A stretch of DNA of 50,620 nucleotides, from NCBI RefSeq assembly GCF_009764645.1, contig NZ_RWIM01000185.1:1-50620 (forward strand), in the 5' to 3' direction. Under the pieces are notes generated by a model that did no database searches, had not been told where the DNA came from, and worked only from the letters and a program-made list of their open reading frames with translations. The stretch is from Pseudomonas sp. PB106 (GTDB lineage Bacteria; Pseudomonadota; Gammaproteobacteria; Pseudomonadales; Pseudomonadaceae). Positions 32,697 to 41,497 of this stretch are shown here, piece after piece (within the stretch, counting starts at the first letter, position 1; every line of letters starts with the position of its first letter). A program made the translations under genes and the position numbers.

Positions 32697-34043
32697 GTGA
32701 AAACCTCCGTCTCCGGGATGAACGAGGGCGTCGATTCGACACTCGCCTCGGCCATCTCGAAAGTGAAACGCCACGTCCTGCCGCTCTTCGTGATCATGTT
32801 CATCGTCAATTACATTGACCGGGTGAACATCGGTTTCGTCCGCACCCACATGGAACACGACCTCGGTATTGGTGCCGCCGCCTACGGCTTCGGCGCTGGT
32901 TTGTTCTTCATCGGTTACGCGCTGTTCGAAGTCCCGTCCAACATGCTCCTGCAGAAAGTCGGCGCACGAATCTGGCTGACGCGGATCATGTTCACCTGGG
33001 GTCTGGTCGCCGCCGGCATGGCGTTCATCCAGAACGAAACCCACTTCTATGTGTTGCGCTTTTTGCTGGGCGTCGCCGAGGCCGGGTTCTTCCCTGGAGT
33101 GATCTACTACTTCACCCGCTGGCTGCCCGGCGCCGAACGCGGCAAGGCGATTGCAATCTTCCTCAGCGGCTCTGCCGTAGCCTCGTTGATCTCCGGCCCG
33201 TTGTCCGGCCTGCTCCTGCAGATCAACGGGCTGGGCATGCACGGCTGGCAATGGATGTACTTCATTGAAGGGATGTTTTCGGTGTGCCTGTGCGTCTTCG
33301 TCTGGTTCTGGCTCGACGCCAAACCCCACGACGCGAAATGGCTGACCCGCGCCGAACAGGACGCACTGGTCAACGCCATCGACGCAGAGCAAAAGGCCCG
33401 TGAAGCTGCGACGCCGATCCGGCCATCGATGGGCAAACTGCTCAAGGATCGCCAGATCATTCTGTTCTGCCTGATCTATTTCTTCATTCAATTGACCATC
33501 TACGCGGCGACCTTCTGGCTGCCGAGCATCATCAAGAAAATGGGCGAGATGAGCGACTTCCAGGTCGGCCTGTTCAACTCGATTCCGTGGTTGCTGTCGA
33601 TCATCGGCATGTACGCCTTCGCCTCGTTCTCGGCCAAGTGGAAACATCAGCAGGCGTGGGTCGCCACCGCGCTGCTGATCGCCGCTGCGGGGATGTTCAT
33701 GTCCACCACCGGCGGGCCGATCTTCGCCTTCGTCGCGATCTGTTTTGCCGCGCTGGGTTTCAAATCGGCATCGTCGTTGTTCTGGCCGATTCCGCAGGCC
33801 TATCTGGATGCACGCATCGCTGCAGCGGTGATCGCGTTGATCAACTCGGTGGGCAACCTCGGCGGCTTCGTCGCGCCGACCACGTTCGGCTTGCTCGAAG
33901 AACACACCGGTTCGATTCAGGGCGGCCTCTATGGTCTGGCCGCGACCTCGATCATCGCCGCCATCATTGTTTTCTTCGCGCGCACCACACCGAAACCTGC
34001 GGCTGAAATTGCCGTGGTTGAAGCTGCGCCAAAGCACGCCTGA
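32697..34043 (+). CDS. gudP: Glucarate/galactarate MFS transporter (ACS family)
   Basis: The 448-residue inner-membrane protein has 12 segments and is an anion:cation symporter of the GudP/ExuT type. It has NYIDRVNIGFVRTHM after helix 1 and RFLLGVAEAGFFPG in helix 4, both characteristic. The GTG at 32697 is preferred because GGGAG lies eight bases upstream; the frame can be opened 15 bases earlier, but that would put the ribosome site inside the gene. It is followed after 25 bases by gudD, so the two form an operon for uptake and first step of glucarate use. Confidence 0.9.
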   Translation: MKTSVSGMNEGVDSTLASAISKVKRHVLPLFVIMFIVNYIDRVNIGFVRTHMEHDLGIGAAAYGFGAGLFFIGYALFEVPSNMLLQKVGARIWLTRIMFTWGLVAAGMAFIQNETHFYVLRFLLGVAEAGFFPGVIYYFTRWLPGAERGKAIAIFLSGSAVASLISGPLSGLLLQINGLGMHGWQWMYFIEGMFSVCLCVFVWFWLDAKPHDAKWLTRAEQDALVNAIDAEQKAREAATPIRPSMGKLLKDRQIILFCLIYFFIQLTIYAATFWLPSIIKKMGEMSDFQVGLFNSIPWLLSIIGMYAFASFSAKWKHQQAWVATALLIAAAGMFMSTTGGPIFAFVAICFAALGFKSASSLFWPIPQAYLDARIAAAVIALINSVGNLGGFVAPTTFGLLEEHTGSIQGGLYGLAATSIIAAIIVFFARTTPKPAAEIAVVEAAPKHA

Positions 34044-34068
34044 ACTCTTTATTAAAAGGATAAAAACC

Positions 34069-35412
34069 ATGACCGCACACGACACCGCCAAAGCCCCGAT
34101 CATCACCGACATGCAAGTCATCCCGGTGGCCGGCCACGATGGCATGTTGCTCAATCTCAGCGGTGCCCACGGGCCGTTTTTCACCCGCAACATTGTCATT
34201 CTCAAGGACAACGCCGGCCACACCGGTGTCGGTGAAGTGCCCGGTGGCGAGCGCATTCGCCAAACACTGGAAGACGCGCGCAGCCTGGTGGTCGGCAGCC
34301 CGATCGGCACGTATCAAAAGATCCTCAATCAGGTGCGCCAGACCTTCGCCGACCGCGATGCCGGTGGCCGTGGTTTGCAGACCTTTGACCTGCGCATCAC
34401 CATCCATGCGGTCACCGGGCTTGAAGCCGCCCTGCTCGACTTGCTCGGCCAGCATCTTGACGTGCCGGTCGCAGCGCTGCTCGGTGAAGGGCAGCAACGC
34501 GATGAAGTGAAGATGCTTGGCTATCTGTTCTACGTCGGTGATCAACGGGAAACCGACCTCGCCTATCGCAGCGAACCGGACGCCGACAATGACTGGTTCC
34601 GCGTGCGTCACGAGAAGGCGATGACGGCCGAAGCGGTGGTGCGTCTCGCCGAAGCGGCGCATGCCAAGTACGGTTTCAAGGACTTCAAACTCAAGGGCGG
34701 CGTGCTCAGTGGCGATGCCGAAATCGAAGCGGTGACCGCACTGGCCGAGCGCTTCCCCGACGCGCGCATCACCCTCGATCCGAACGGCGCGTGGTCACTG
34801 AAAGAAGCCATCCGTTTGTGCCGCGATCAGCATCACGTTCTGGCTTACGCCGAAGACCCGTGCGGTGCAGAAAACGGTTATTCCGGACGTGAAGTGATGG
34901 CCGAATTCCGCCGCGCCACCGGGCTGAAAACCGCCACCAACATGATCGCCACCGACTGGCGTGAGATGGGCCACGCGATTCAGTTGCAATCAGTGGACAT
35001 TCCGCTGGCCGACCCGCACTTCTGGACCATGCAGGGTTCGGTGCGCGTGGCGCAGATGTGTCATGAATGGGGCCTGACCTGGGGCTCGCACTCCAACAAC
35101 CACTTCGATATCTCGCTGGCAATGTTCACCCATGTCGCGGCTGCCGCACCGGGCGACATCACCGCTATCGACACTCACTGGATCTGGCAGGACGGCCAGC
35201 GCTTGACCAAGGCGCCGCTGCAAATTGTCGACGGTCTGGTGCAGGTGCCGAAAAAACCGGGGCTGGGTGTCGAGCTGGATATGGATCAGGTGGCCAAGGC
35301 GCACGAACTGTACAAAGGCATGGGCCTCGGCGCGCGGGATGACAGCGTGGCGATGCAGTTTCTGATTCCGGGGTGGAAGTTCGATAACAAGCGGCCGTGT
35401 CTGGTGCGGTGA
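34069..35412 (+). CDS. gudD: Glucarate dehydratase
   Basis: This 447-residue enolase-superfamily enzyme dehydrates D-glucarate to 5-keto-4-deoxy-glucarate. Lys207 and Lys209 (KDFKLKGG) form the KxK motif. Asp237 (LDPNGAW), Glu262 (AEDPCG) and Asn291 (TNMIATDW) supply metal ligands. His341 (GSHSNNHFDIS) is the second general base. These positions fit the glucarate dehydratase family. The ATG at 34069 has AAGGA upstream. No aldolase or galactarate dehydratase gene is next to it, so later steps are encoded elsewhere. Confidence 0.95.
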   Translation: MTAHDTAKAPIITDMQVIPVAGHDGMLLNLSGAHGPFFTRNIVILKDNAGHTGVGEVPGGERIRQTLEDARSLVVGSPIGTYQKILNQVRQTFADRDAGGRGLQTFDLRITIHAVTGLEAALLDLLGQHLDVPVAALLGEGQQRDEVKMLGYLFYVGDQRETDLAYRSEPDADNDWFRVRHEKAMTAEAVVRLAEAAHAKYGFKDFKLKGGVLSGDAEIEAVTALAERFPDARITLDPNGAWSLKEAIRLCRDQHHVLAYAEDPCGAENGYSGREVMAEFRRATGLKTATNMIATDWREMGHAIQLQSVDIPLADPHFWTMQGSVRVAQMCHEWGLTWGSHSNNHFDISLAMFTHVAAAAPGDITAIDTHWIWQDGQRLTKAPLQIVDGLVQVPKKPGLGVELDMDQVAKAHELYKGMGLGARDDSVAMQFLIPGWKFDNKRPCLVR

Positions 35413-35455
35413 AACAAGGCTGGGTTGAATCAGATTTTGTATTCTGACAAATGAA

Positions 35456-35549
35456 CCTGTGGGAGCTGGCTTGCCAGCGATAGCGGTGGGTCAGCCGACA
35501 TCGATGTTGACCGGTCCGGCCCTATCGCTGGCAAGCCAGCTCCCACAGG
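35456..35549. repeat. REP-like inverted repeat, class B
   Basis: CCTGTGGGAGCTGGCTTGCC...AGCGATAG and CTATCGCT...GGCAAGCCAGCTCCCACAGG lie between the convergent gudD and ampR genes, 11 bases before the ampR stop. Confidence 0.87.
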
Positions 35550-35560
35550 GACGATGTGAG

Positions 35561-36433
35561 TCAGACAGAGATCTGTAGCAGCCAGTTTTTAAAGGCGAGC
35601 ATCGCCGCCGTTTCAGGCCGCGACTGCAACCGCGTCAACCAATAACTCCCCGTCGTGATCTCAACCGCAAACGGCTGGCAGATCACCTCCGCCGCCAGCT
35701 GCCGGGCAAACATCAGCGGTGGCGCCAACGCCACCCCGCCACCCTGCAACGCCGCTTCCATCATCGCCAGCGACGAATCGAACACGATGCTTTGCGGCGG
35801 TGCGGCATGCGTCGCCAGTCCGGCGGCCTGAAACCATTGCGGCCATTCATCGGTGCGATAGGAACGCAGCAGGGTTTGCTGCAACAGATCCCCCGGCGCC
35901 TGCAATTGCCGAGCGATTTCCGGCACACACAACACCGACAGCGGTGCCTCCAGCAAACGCGTCGCCTCGATGCCATGCCACGCCCCGGCGCCAAAGCGGA
36001 TCGCGTAATCCAGCCCTTCCGCCGCCACATCCACGCGGTTGTTGTTCGTCGACAAACGCAAATCTATCAGCGGATGTTTCGCCCGAAAGTCCGCCAGCCT
36101 CGGCAACAGCCAACCTACGGCGAAGGTGCCGACCGCGCCAACGGTCAACATTTCGCGATACTGTCCTCCAGCGAGGCGCTCGAGCATCTGCGCGATGTGA
36201 TCGAACGAGGTGCTCAGCACCGGCAGCAAGGTTTCGCCTTCGCTGGTCAGCATCAGCCCACGGGGCAGGCGTTTGAACAAGGTCACGTTAAGTTGGGCCT
36301 CCAGGCTTTTGACCTGATGGCTGACCGCCGCTTGCGTGACGCACAGTTCCACCGCCGCGCGGGTGAAGCTCAAGTGGCGCGCCGAGGCTTCGAAGGCGCG
36401 CAGTGCATTGAGCGGCAATTGAGGTCGAATCAT
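35561..36433 (-). CDS. ampR: LysR-family regulator of AmpC beta-lactamase
   Basis: The 290-residue product has an N-terminal helix-turn-helix (LNALRAFEASARHLSFTRAA, then VTQAAVSHQVKSLE) and an effector domain. Stretches such as TVGAVGTF, GWLLPRLADF and RLSTNNNRVD match AmpR closely. AmpR binds UDP-MurNAc-pentapeptide or anhydro-muropeptides and switches between repression and activation of ampC. The ATG at 36433 (MIRPQLPLNALR) is the family start; an upstream TTG is ignored. It is divergent from ampC with a 160-base gap, the classic arrangement. Confidence 0.93.
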   Translation of the reverse strand: MIRPQLPLNALRAFEASARHLSFTRAAVELCVTQAAVSHQVKSLEAQLNVTLFKRLPRGLMLTSEGETLLPVLSTSFDHIAQMLERLAGGQYREMLTVGAVGTFAVGWLLPRLADFRAKHPLIDLRLSTNNNRVDVAAEGLDYAIRFGAGAWHGIEATRLLEAPLSVLCVPEIARQLQAPGDLLQQTLLRSYRTDEWPQWFQAAGLATHAAPPQSIVFDSSLAMMEAALQGGGVALAPPLMFARQLAAEVICQPFAVEITTGSYWLTRLQSRPETAAMLAFKNWLLQISV

Positions 36434-36593
36434 GCCCAGTCCCAAATTTTTCTAATGGCTCGTGCGAGATTTCATCGTTTGCCGAACCTCGCGACACTGC
36501 CTAAATTGGCGGCGCTGATCAGCCGCGCAACGAACAAATCGCCCGCAGTGTAGCGGGATAACACTACCAACACTCATGGAGAGTGGTTCATTC
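36434..36593. promoter_or_regulatory. ampR-ampC divergent control region
   Basis: This 160-base region must contain both promoters and the AmpR operator. I see a small dyad, CTCGTGCGAG at 36459-36468, close to the ampR start. I could not define the AmpR box with certainty. Confidence 0.4.
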
Positions 36594-37760
36594 ATGTCAT
36601 CCCTTCAATCGAGCAAAGTCATTCCCTGCGCCGCTTTTGGCCTGTTGTTCGGCGCCACGTCCTGCCTGGCCGCCGTACCCAGCGACGCGCAACTGCAAGC
36701 GCTGGTCAACGATGCGGTGACGCCGGTGATGCAACAACAGGACATTCCCGGCCTGACCGTAGCACTGACCATCAGCGGTCAGGCGCATTACTTTAACTAC
36801 GGTGTGGCGGCGAAAGACACCGGGCAGAAAACCAGCGAAAACACCCTGTTCGAAATCGGCTCGGTGAGCAAAACCTTCACCGCGACGCTCGCCGGTTACG
36901 CCCAGGCCACCGGCAAACTGGACCTGTCGACCAAGGCCAGCGCGCTTTGGCCTGAATTGAAAGGCAGCGCCTTCGACCACATCAGCGTGCTGCAACTGGG
37001 CACCTACAGCGCCGGCGGCTTGCCGCTGCAATTCCCGGCGCAATGGGATTCGACTGACAAGATGCTCGGCTATTTCCAGCAGTGGAAACCGATCTATCCG
37101 GCAGGCAGCCACCGCCAGTATTCCAATCCAAGCCTTGGACTGTTCGGCTATCTGGCAGCAAAAAGCCTCGGCCAGCCGTTTGATCAAGCGATGACGCAAA
37201 CCCTGCTGCCGAAACTAGGCCTGCAACACACCTACCTCAGCGTGCCCGCCACACAGATGGGCCTGTACGCTCAGGGCTACAACAAGGATGGCAAACCAGT
37301 CCGCGTCACCCCAGGCGCGCTGGATGCGCAAGCCTACGGCGTGAAAACCAGCGCCGTGGACATGCTGCGTTACGTGCAGGCCAACCTGAGGCCTGAAACG
37401 CTGGAAGCGTCCTTGCAAAAAACCATCGCCAACACGCACACCGGTTACTACACGGTCGGCGACATGACTCAAGGTTTGGGTTGGGAAATGTACCGCTACC
37501 CGATCAGCCTCGACCGCTTGCTCGCCGGCAACTCGACGGAAATGGCCATGGAAGCGCACAAAGTGCAGTGGCTGAATCCGCCGCAACCGCAGCCGCATGA
37601 CGTGCTGATCAACAAGACGGGATCGACCGGAGGCTTCGGGACATACGTGGCGTTTGTGCCGAGCAAGGATGTTGGCATTGTGATCATGGCCAACAAGAAC
37701 TTCCCGATTCCTGAGCGGGTGAAAATCACTCATAAAATTCTCAGCGCTGTGGCTGACTGA
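36594..37760 (+). CDS. ampC: Class C beta-lactamase AmpC
   Basis: This periplasmic serine beta-lactamase hydrolyses cephalosporins and penicillins. The 388-residue product has a signal peptide of about 27 residues. The nucleophile motif is SVSK at 90-93, the class C motif YSN at 176-178 and KTG at 341-343. The ATG at 36594 is chosen because GGAGAG lies about ten bases upstream, while an ATG 18 bases earlier has none. The length is typical. It is likely inducible through the adjacent ampR. Confidence 0.95.
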   Translation: MSSLQSSKVIPCAAFGLLFGATSCLAAVPSDAQLQALVNDAVTPVMQQQDIPGLTVALTISGQAHYFNYGVAAKDTGQKTSENTLFEIGSVSKTFTATLAGYAQATGKLDLSTKASALWPELKGSAFDHISVLQLGTYSAGGLPLQFPAQWDSTDKMLGYFQQWKPIYPAGSHRQYSNPSLGLFGYLAAKSLGQPFDQAMTQTLLPKLGLQHTYLSVPATQMGLYAQGYNKDGKPVRVTPGALDAQAYGVKTSAVDMLRYVQANLRPETLEASLQKTIANTHTGYYTVGDMTQGLGWEMYRYPISLDRLLAGNSTEMAMEAHKVQWLNPPQPQPHDVLINKTGSTGGFGTYVAFVPSKDVGIVIMANKNFPIPERVKITHKILSAVAD

Positions 37761-37765
37761 AAAGC

Positions 37766-37849
37766 AAAAGATCGCAGCCTGCGGCAGCTCCTACATCGAC
37801 CGATGTGAAAACCCGATCCTGTAGGAGCTGCCGCAGGCTGCGATCTTTT
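37766..37849. repeat. REP-like inverted repeat, class C
   Basis: Arms AAAAGATCGCAGCCTGCGGC...AGCTCCTAC and GTAGGAGCTGCCGCAGGCTG...CGATCTTTT are perfect over about 33 bases. It starts five bases after the ampC stop. Confidence 0.88.
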
Positions 37850-37860
37850 TGCAGGCAAAA

Positions 37861-37893
37861 AAAATGGGCGATCTTGCTGAGATCGCCCATTTT
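37861..37893. terminator. Bidirectional terminator between ampC and the DUF4174 gene
   Basis: AAAATGGGCGATCT and AGATCGCCCATTTT form a 14-pair stem with runs of A and T on both sides. It suits the two convergent genes. Confidence 0.9.
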
Positions 37894-37912
37894 TCAACGC
37901 TCGCTTATGCGA

Positions 37913-38482
37913 TCAATCATCCGGCATTTCCGGCGGTTTGCTCGGTTTCGCAGGCTTGGTCGGCTTGGCGTTCTTCGCACCTTTCGCCGGCTCCGGCTCG
38001 GCAGCGGCTGGTGCCTGAGCCGCAGCCGCGGCGGCCGCTTCTTTCTCGGCCATGGGCATGGCGTCGATGGTGTCGAAGATTTTCTTCAGGTCCAGCGCTT
38101 TCGCTTCATCCCCCGATGCGGAGAGTTTGGTTTCGCCGTCCTTGCCCACCAGGAACACTTTCGGATACGCCCCGGCACCCAGCTTCAGCGAGCGCAGCAG
38201 CGCCATGGTGTCTTGCTGGCCCATGTCCTTGCCGTCGAGTTGGCCGGACATGTTGAGGATGGTGTAGACCTTGATGTTGCGGTCGGTGACGCCCTTTTTG
38301 TTCGCGGGGTCTTCCAGCGATTTCTTGAGGGCGACCCACACGGGATCGACGGTGCTTTGTGCGATCACGATCAGCGGTCGGGCGCGGCCCAGATCTCCAG
38401 CAATGGGCGAATCGTTGTCAGCGGCGAACAAGGGGCCGGCAATCGCCAGCAAGAGTGTCAGGGTCAGTGACCTGATGAGCAT
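37913..38482 (-). CDS. DUF4174 secreted protein with Pro/Ala/Lys tail
   Basis: The 189-residue product has a signal peptide (MLIRSLTLTLLLAIAGPLFA). A DUF4174 domain with a thioredoxin-like fold follows (RPLIVIAQSTVDPVWVAL ... YPKVFLVGKDGETKL), without a CxxC motif. The last 50 residues are Ala then Pro/Lys rich (PAKGAKNAKPTKPAKPSKPP) and probably disordered. The ATG at 38482 is used because AAGGAG ends six bases before it; the ATG at 38488 touches that sequence. Function is unknown. Confidence 0.82.
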   Translation of the reverse strand: MLIRSLTLTLLLAIAGPLFAADNDSPIAGDLGRARPLIVIAQSTVDPVWVALKKSLEDPANKKGVTDRNIKVYTILNMSGQLDGKDMGQQDTMALLRSLKLGAGAYPKVFLVGKDGETKLSASGDEAKALDLKKIFDTIDAMPMAEKEAAAAAAAQAPAAAEPEPAKGAKNAKPTKPAKPSKPPEMPDD

Positions 38483-38690
38483 GCGCATCTCCTTTTGATA
38501 TCCACGCTCTAATGATTGCGCATCGTGGCGATTGTTCCGGGAGTGACCGGCAAATATGTCTCGCCTAGTCAGAAGCTTAGGACAGGCACGACATTGCGCA
38601 ACATCACAGACGTGATCGCAACCCGGATTTGATTACCTTTTATGACCGCATTAGGGTGGCTGCTCTGCCAACGAAATGGAGTTCAGCCGC

Positions 38691-39070
38691 ATGCACATCG
38701 ATTACCTGTGCGATCACCCCGAATTGATCGAAGAACTGGCCACCCTCAACTTTGAGGAATGGGGCGAGTTTCGCGCTTGCTCGGTGGGGCATTACTGATC
38801 GAGAGCGATCTGAAACTGCGGCCAAACCTGACGCCTTGGCTGGCCGGGGTTTATGTGAAGGCTGAGGAACGCGGTTGCGGGATTGCTTCGCAACTGGTCA
38901 ATCGAGTGGTTGCTGAAGCGACGGCGCTCGGTGTGCGGGAGTTGTATCTGTACACCGACACGTCGCAGTCGCTGTATGCGCGACTGGGTTGGCAGGTGCT
39001 TGAGGAGCTGATTTACGAGGACTTGCCAGTGACGGTGATGAAATACACCACTCAGAACGCCAGTTTGTAA
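38691..39070 (+). pseudogene. GNAT-family acetyltransferase, internally deleted and frameshifted
   Basis: A GGAG-preceded ATG opens MHIDYLCDHPELIEELATLN and reads to EEWGEFR. It then runs into a stop (ACSVGHY*) near 38798. A frame two bases off continues from about 38775 with GGALLIESDLKLRPNLTPWL, then ERGCGIASQLVNRVV (the acetyl-CoA loop, here E-R-G-x-G-I-A) to the end. About 30-45 residues between the two parts appear to be missing compared with the family. The 3' end overlaps the convergent TauE gene by 19 bases. A sequencing error would not explain the missing segment. Confidence 0.75.
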
Positions 39071-39837
39071 CCGATCAACACCAGCATCGTCGCCAGGCAC
39101 GGGCGCAGCACTTCATCGGAGATACGCCCGGTCAGGTGGCTGCCGAGCCAGATGCCTGGCAACGAGCCGACCAACAGGAAACCCAGTACACCCCAATCCA
39201 TGTTGCCCATGCTCGCGTGGCCAAGACCGGCAACCAGGGTGAGCGGCACGGCGTGGGCGATTTCGGTGCCGACCAGACGACGGGTCGGCAGCAGCGGATA
39301 GAGGATGAACAGCGCGACGGTGCCGAGGGCGCCAGCGCCAATCGAGGTCAGGGCGACCATGGTGCCGAGGACCAGACCGGTGATCACCGTCAGCACATTC
39401 AGGCGCGAGCCGCTCGGGTTGTAGTTGCCGCCGGCGCGTTTGTGGGCGAAGTCGAGCAAGCGTTTCTTGAAGAAAATCGCCAGCGCCGTAGCGAACAATA
39501 CAAAGCCCAAAGCCTGTTTGATGATGGCGTTCATCGCATCCGGCGCGGTGTGCAGGGTGCTGAGGAACCATAAGGTCATGGCCACCGCCGGCACGCTGCC
39601 GAGGGTCAGCCAGCCAGTGATGGCCCAGTCGATATTCTTGTTTTTGCGATGAACGAGCACGCCGCTGGATTTGGTAATGGCGGCGTACAGCAGGTCAGTA
39701 CCCACTGCGGTTGCCGGGTTGATGCCGAACCACAACAGGATCGGCGTCATCAACGAACCACCGCCGACACCGGTCATGCCGACAATAAAACCCACCACCA
39801 GCCCGGCAATCACCAGGCCGAAATTCGCCAATTCCAT
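39052..39837 (-). CDS. TauE/SafE family membrane exporter
   Basis: The 261-residue inner-membrane protein has about eight segments and the duplicated family pattern. The first half has GFIVGMTGVGGGSLMTPIL and the second LTSIGAGALGTVALFILYP. Members move sulphite, sulphoacetate or other organosulphur anions; the substrate here is not determined. The ATG at 39837 (MELANFG) is used; a GTG six bases earlier is possible. Confidence 0.9.
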   Translation of the reverse strand: MELANFGLVIAGLVVGFIVGMTGVGGGSLMTPILLWFGINPATAVGTDLLYAAITKSSGVLVHRKNKNIDWAITGWLTLGSVPAVAMTLWFLSTLHTAPDAMNAIIKQALGFVLFATALAIFFKKRLLDFAHKRAGGNYNPSGSRLNVLTVITGLVLGTMVALTSIGAGALGTVALFILYPLLPTRRLVGTEIAHAVPLTLVAGLGHASMGNMDWGVLGFLLVGSLPGIWLGSHLTGRISDEVLRPCLATMLVLIGYKLAF

Positions 39838-39951
39838 TAACACGTCCAGAAAAACGACAGGAAAAATCTGGCCCGCAGCATAGCGATTTTTCTTATAACC
39901 ACATATATCGATGCGGTCTATCGTTATGCCATATCGAATTCAACGCAGGGA

Positions 39952-40043
39952 CCTGTGGGAGCGGTCTTGCCCGCGATGAGGTTTGTCAGTTAGCTGATCC
40001 ATTGACTGACACACCGTAATCGCTGGCAAGCCAGCTCCCACAG
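39952..40043. repeat. REP-like repeat with two different arms
   Basis: The left arm reads CCTGTGGGAGCGGTCTTGCC...CGCGATGAGG. The right arm is of class B, ATCGCTGGCAAGCCAGCTCC...CACAGG. They pair only at the outer CCTGTGGGAGC and part of the stem. The inner dyad TCAGT...ACTGA is kept. Confidence 0.7.
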
Positions 40044-40064
40044 GGAATGTGTGATGCACAAAAC

Positions 40065-41279
40065 TCAGTGCACTCGCCGCCCCGGTTTGAAACTGTGGGT
40101 TTTGTTGCTCCACACGGTGGCCAAGGCAATCAGCGACAGAATCAACAACGCCCACGGAAACGACATCGCCCCCGCCCGATCCAGCAACAAGCCGCCGAAC
40201 AAACCGCCACCGGCAATTGCCACGTTCCACGAGGTGGTGAGCATCGCCTGCACCACGTCGACGTGATCACCCGCCGAGTCCGCCGCTGACGTCAGCAACA
40301 AGGTGGCCGAGCCGCCAAACGACAAGCCCCACACCGCCATGCACGCATAAATGACCAGTGGTGATGGCACCGCCAACGCCAGCACCAATGCAGTCAAGGC
40401 AAACACCGCGAGGCTGATCAGCGTCAGCCAGCGCAACCAGCGATCCACCAGCAAGCCGATGATCCAGATGCCGCCCAGCGAACACAGGCCGAACACCAGC
40501 AGCACCAGATCGACGCGGTCAGCCAGCCCGGCCTGCGTCAGAAACGGCGCAATGTAGGTGTAGAGAATGTTGTGCCCGAGCATCCACGTCAGCACCACGA
40601 ATAGCACAGGGCGCACGCCGGGCAGGCGTAGCGATTCGAGCAACGGCAGGCGTTCTTCGCTGGTTTGTCCCGGGCGATCCGGCACCGAGATGACGATCCA
40701 CGCCGCCAGCACCAGGGCCAGCGCCGACATGATCCCGAACGACGCGCGCCAGCCGATCAGATTGCCCAGCCACGTGCCCGCCGGCGTGCCCAGTGACAAC
40801 GCCACCGGCGTGCCGAGCATGGCAATCGCCAGCGCCCGCCCCTGCTGATGCACCGGCACGATACCGCGCGCGTAACCGGCCATGATCCCCCATGACAGCC
40901 CCGCCGCCATTCCGGCGAGAAAACGCGAGGCCAGGGTCAGTCCGTAGTGACTGGAGAACGTGGTGATGGTGTTGAACACCAGGAATCCGCCAACCGTCAT
41001 CAACAACACTCGCCGCCGAGGCCAGCCGCGTGTGGCGACCGTCAGCGGAATCGCCGCAACAATCGAGCCCAGCGCATACAGCGTAACCAGTTGGCCGGCG
41101 AGCACTTCGCTGACGTTGAGCCCGGCGCCGATTTGCGGCAGCAACCCGGCGGGCAGGGTTTCGGTGAGGATGGCAATGAAGCCGGTCATCGCGAACGCCA
41201 GCAACGCGGCATAGGGCAATTTGTCCGCACGGGCGGTGCGCTCGACACGGCTGAAATCGGCGCTTGCGGGGTCGGTCAT
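40065..41279 (-). CDS. MFS transporter, DHA1 family (sugar-efflux/AraJ-like)
   Basis: The 404-residue inner-membrane protein has 12 segments after a 20-residue soluble start. It carries LTETLPAGLLPQIGAGLNVS near helix 1 and RFLAGMAAGLSWGIMAGYARG in helix 4, as in arabinose-efflux permease-like exporters. Loop 2-3 reads ATRGWPRRRVLL. The substrate is unknown. It is flanked by repeats on both sides and stands alone. Confidence 0.9.
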   Translation of the reverse strand: MTDPASADFSRVERTARADKLPYAALLAFAMTGFIAILTETLPAGLLPQIGAGLNVSEVLAGQLVTLYALGSIVAAIPLTVATRGWPRRRVLLMTVGGFLVFNTITTFSSHYGLTLASRFLAGMAAGLSWGIMAGYARGIVPVHQQGRALAIAMLGTPVALSLGTPAGTWLGNLIGWRASFGIMSALALVLAAWIVISVPDRPGQTSEERLPLLESLRLPGVRPVLFVVLTWMLGHNILYTYIAPFLTQAGLADRVDLVLLVFGLCSLGGIWIIGLLVDRWLRWLTLISLAVFALTALVLALAVPSPLVIYACMAVWGLSFGGSATLLLTSAADSAGDHVDVVQAMLTTSWNVAIAGGGLFGGLLLDRAGAMSFPWALLILSLIALATVWSNKTHSFKPGRRVH

Positions 41280-41370
41280 GACAGGTGCAGCTCCATGTTG
41301 ATCAATAACGGTGACGGATTGTATACAAAAACAACCTTCACTATTGGATCAATGTGCACCACAAAAACTT

Positions 41371-41457
41371 GTGGGAGCTGGCTTGCCAGCGATGAGGCCG
41401 GACCAGGCAACATCGTTTTGCCTGACCCACCGCCATCGCTGGCAAGCCAGCTCCCAC
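41371..41457. repeat. REP-like inverted repeat, class B
   Basis: GTGGGAGCTGGCTTGCCAGC...GATG and its exact complement at 41434-41457 lie between two minus-strand genes. The spacer has an inner partial dyad (CAGGCAA/TTGCCTG). Confidence 0.87.
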
Positions 41458-41497
41458 AGGTTTTGTGCTGCATTGATTGTCATCCGCTCCACCGGTC

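Noticed and set aside
32679..34310. Open frame of about 540 codons opposite gudP and the start of gudD
   Set aside because: It spans the gap between two well-supported genes on the other strand; composition and His/Asp/Arg-rich sequence are typical of antisense frames.
36594..37760. ampC as a newly acquired resistance gene
   Set aside because: It is in the standard divergent pair with ampR, with the same composition as its neighbours; this is the normal chromosomal locus.
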